Positions 43,295-43,629 of a stretch of DNA of 43,629 bases are shown in pieces; positions within the stretch are counted from its first letter, which is position 1; every line of letters starts with the position of its first letter. Under the pieces are notes generated by a model. The model had not been told where the DNA came from. It searched no databases and saw only the letters and a list, made by a program, of their open reading frames with translations. The position numbers and the translations under genes are program-made. The stretch comes from an uncultured Clostridium sp. Lineage in GTDB: Bacteria; Bacillota; Clostridia; Christensenellales; Borkfalkiaceae. The stretch lies in the NCBI GenBank assembly GCA_900555925.1, contig USMU01000005.1, positions 1 through 43,629 of the forward strand, in the 5' to 3' direction.

Positions 43295-43629
43295 ATGCTG
43301 AGCATGACGGGTTACGGAAAAGGCGAATACAAAGAGGGCGGCATCGAACTGACCTGCGAAATCAAGACGGTGAATAACCGCTATCTCGACGTATCGGTGA
43401 AGGCGCCCAGGATTTTTACCGCGTATGAGGACGTCGTCCGCACGCTCGTCAGGGAGAAGCTCACCCGTGGTCACGCGGACGTGTTCGTGTCGTGTAAGGA
43501 CAAACGGGAACGCCCCGCGGCGCTCGTGCCCGACATGCAGCTCGCCGCGTCGTACGTGGCGGCGGCGACGGCGCTGAAAGCGGCTTTTCCCGCTTTGGCG
43601 GACGACGTGACTTTGACTTCCGTGCTCCG
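43295..43629 (+). CDS. yicC: YicC/YloC-family endoribonuclease, 5' part
   Basis: A partial gene running off the window; about 111 codons are visible. The start MLSMTGYGKGEYKEG is diagnostic of YicC/YloC proteins (first motif S-M-T-G-[YF]-G), followed by CEIKTVNNRYLDVSVKAPR, where most homologues read VRSLNHRYLD. YicC-family proteins are Mn2+-dependent endoribonucleases that open to clamp RNA. The usual length is ~290 residues, so about 60% is missing. It has its own promoter behind ligA and is likely upstream of gmk/rpoZ-type genes in related genomes, which cannot be seen here. Confidence 0.92.
   Translation, partial: MLSMTGYGKGEYKEGGIELTCEIKTVNNRYLDVSVKAPRIFTAYEDVVRTLVREKLTRGHADVFVSCKDKRERPAALVPDMQLAASYVAAATALKAAFPALADDVTLTSVL

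Overview
The window looks like a chromosomal segment of an anaerobic, low-to-mid GC member of the Bacillota (class Clostridia), probably an uncultured gut or rumen lineage. The signs are consensus sigma-A promoters (TTGACA, 16-18 nt, TATAAT) before many genes, AGGAGG-type ribosome binding sites, a type III glutamine synthetase, several small anaerobe redox proteins (rubredoxin, a flavin reductase-rubredoxin, ferritin, a BFD-like [2Fe-2S] protein), QueH, and the clostridial rpmE-DUF1385-prmC-prfA order. I assign no genus. No rRNA, tRNA, CRISPR array, insertion sequence, phage gene or origin was seen. Layout. 1-8.6 kb: a membrane protein with a charged tail, a DUF697-like membrane protein followed by an RlmL-type rRNA methyltransferase, a cytidine deaminase-like gene, glnN, and a convergent triple-zinc-ribbon membrane protein. 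8.7-12.8 kb: rubredoxin, queH, a yfcE/HAD phosphatase pair and a dehydrogenase-like protein that has lost its zinc ligands. 12.9-16.2 kb: a translation cluster of rpmE, a DUF1385-PrmC fusion and prfA. 16.6-23.9 kb: a PLP aminotransferase, a P-loop protein, thrC, a DUF5685/J-like/membrane cluster and rlmD. 24.0-31.4 kb: an accessory island with two gene remnants and three complete secreted lipoprotein genes (a glycosidase-like TIM-barrel protein, an ABC solute-binding protein and a 1086-aa multi-module surface protein) but no permease. 31.5-34.6 kb: small genes (TfoX-N, GNAT, YetF-like, BFD-like, DUF3788, ferritin). 35.0-37.8 kb: a DMT-family exporter behind a structured leader, a sugar isomerase-like gene and a flavin reductase-rubredoxin. 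37.9 kb to the end: rpsU, an unknown gene, pcrA, ligA and the start of a yicC-like gene. How the genes work together. rpmE, the fusion protein and prfA link ribosome assembly to release-factor methylation and termination. pcrA and ligA handle DNA unwinding and nick sealing. glnN, thrC and the aminotransferase serve nitrogen and amino-acid metabolism. Rubredoxin, flavin reductase-rubredoxin, ferritin and the BFD-like protein fit iron and oxygen defence in an anaerobe. The lipoprotein island looks like a glycan capture and cleavage locus that is decayed or depends on transporters elsewhere. The observations most worth a second look are four transcription units whose -10 box sits 5-8 nt before the start codon (queH, the DUF1385-PrmC fusion, pcrA and the HAD-yfcE pair), which predicts leaderless mRNAs; a Tyr/Gly/Ser low-complexity linker inside PcrA; the permease-less lipoprotein trio; and the structured leader before the DMT transporter. 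All assignments come from reading the sequence; no database search was run.
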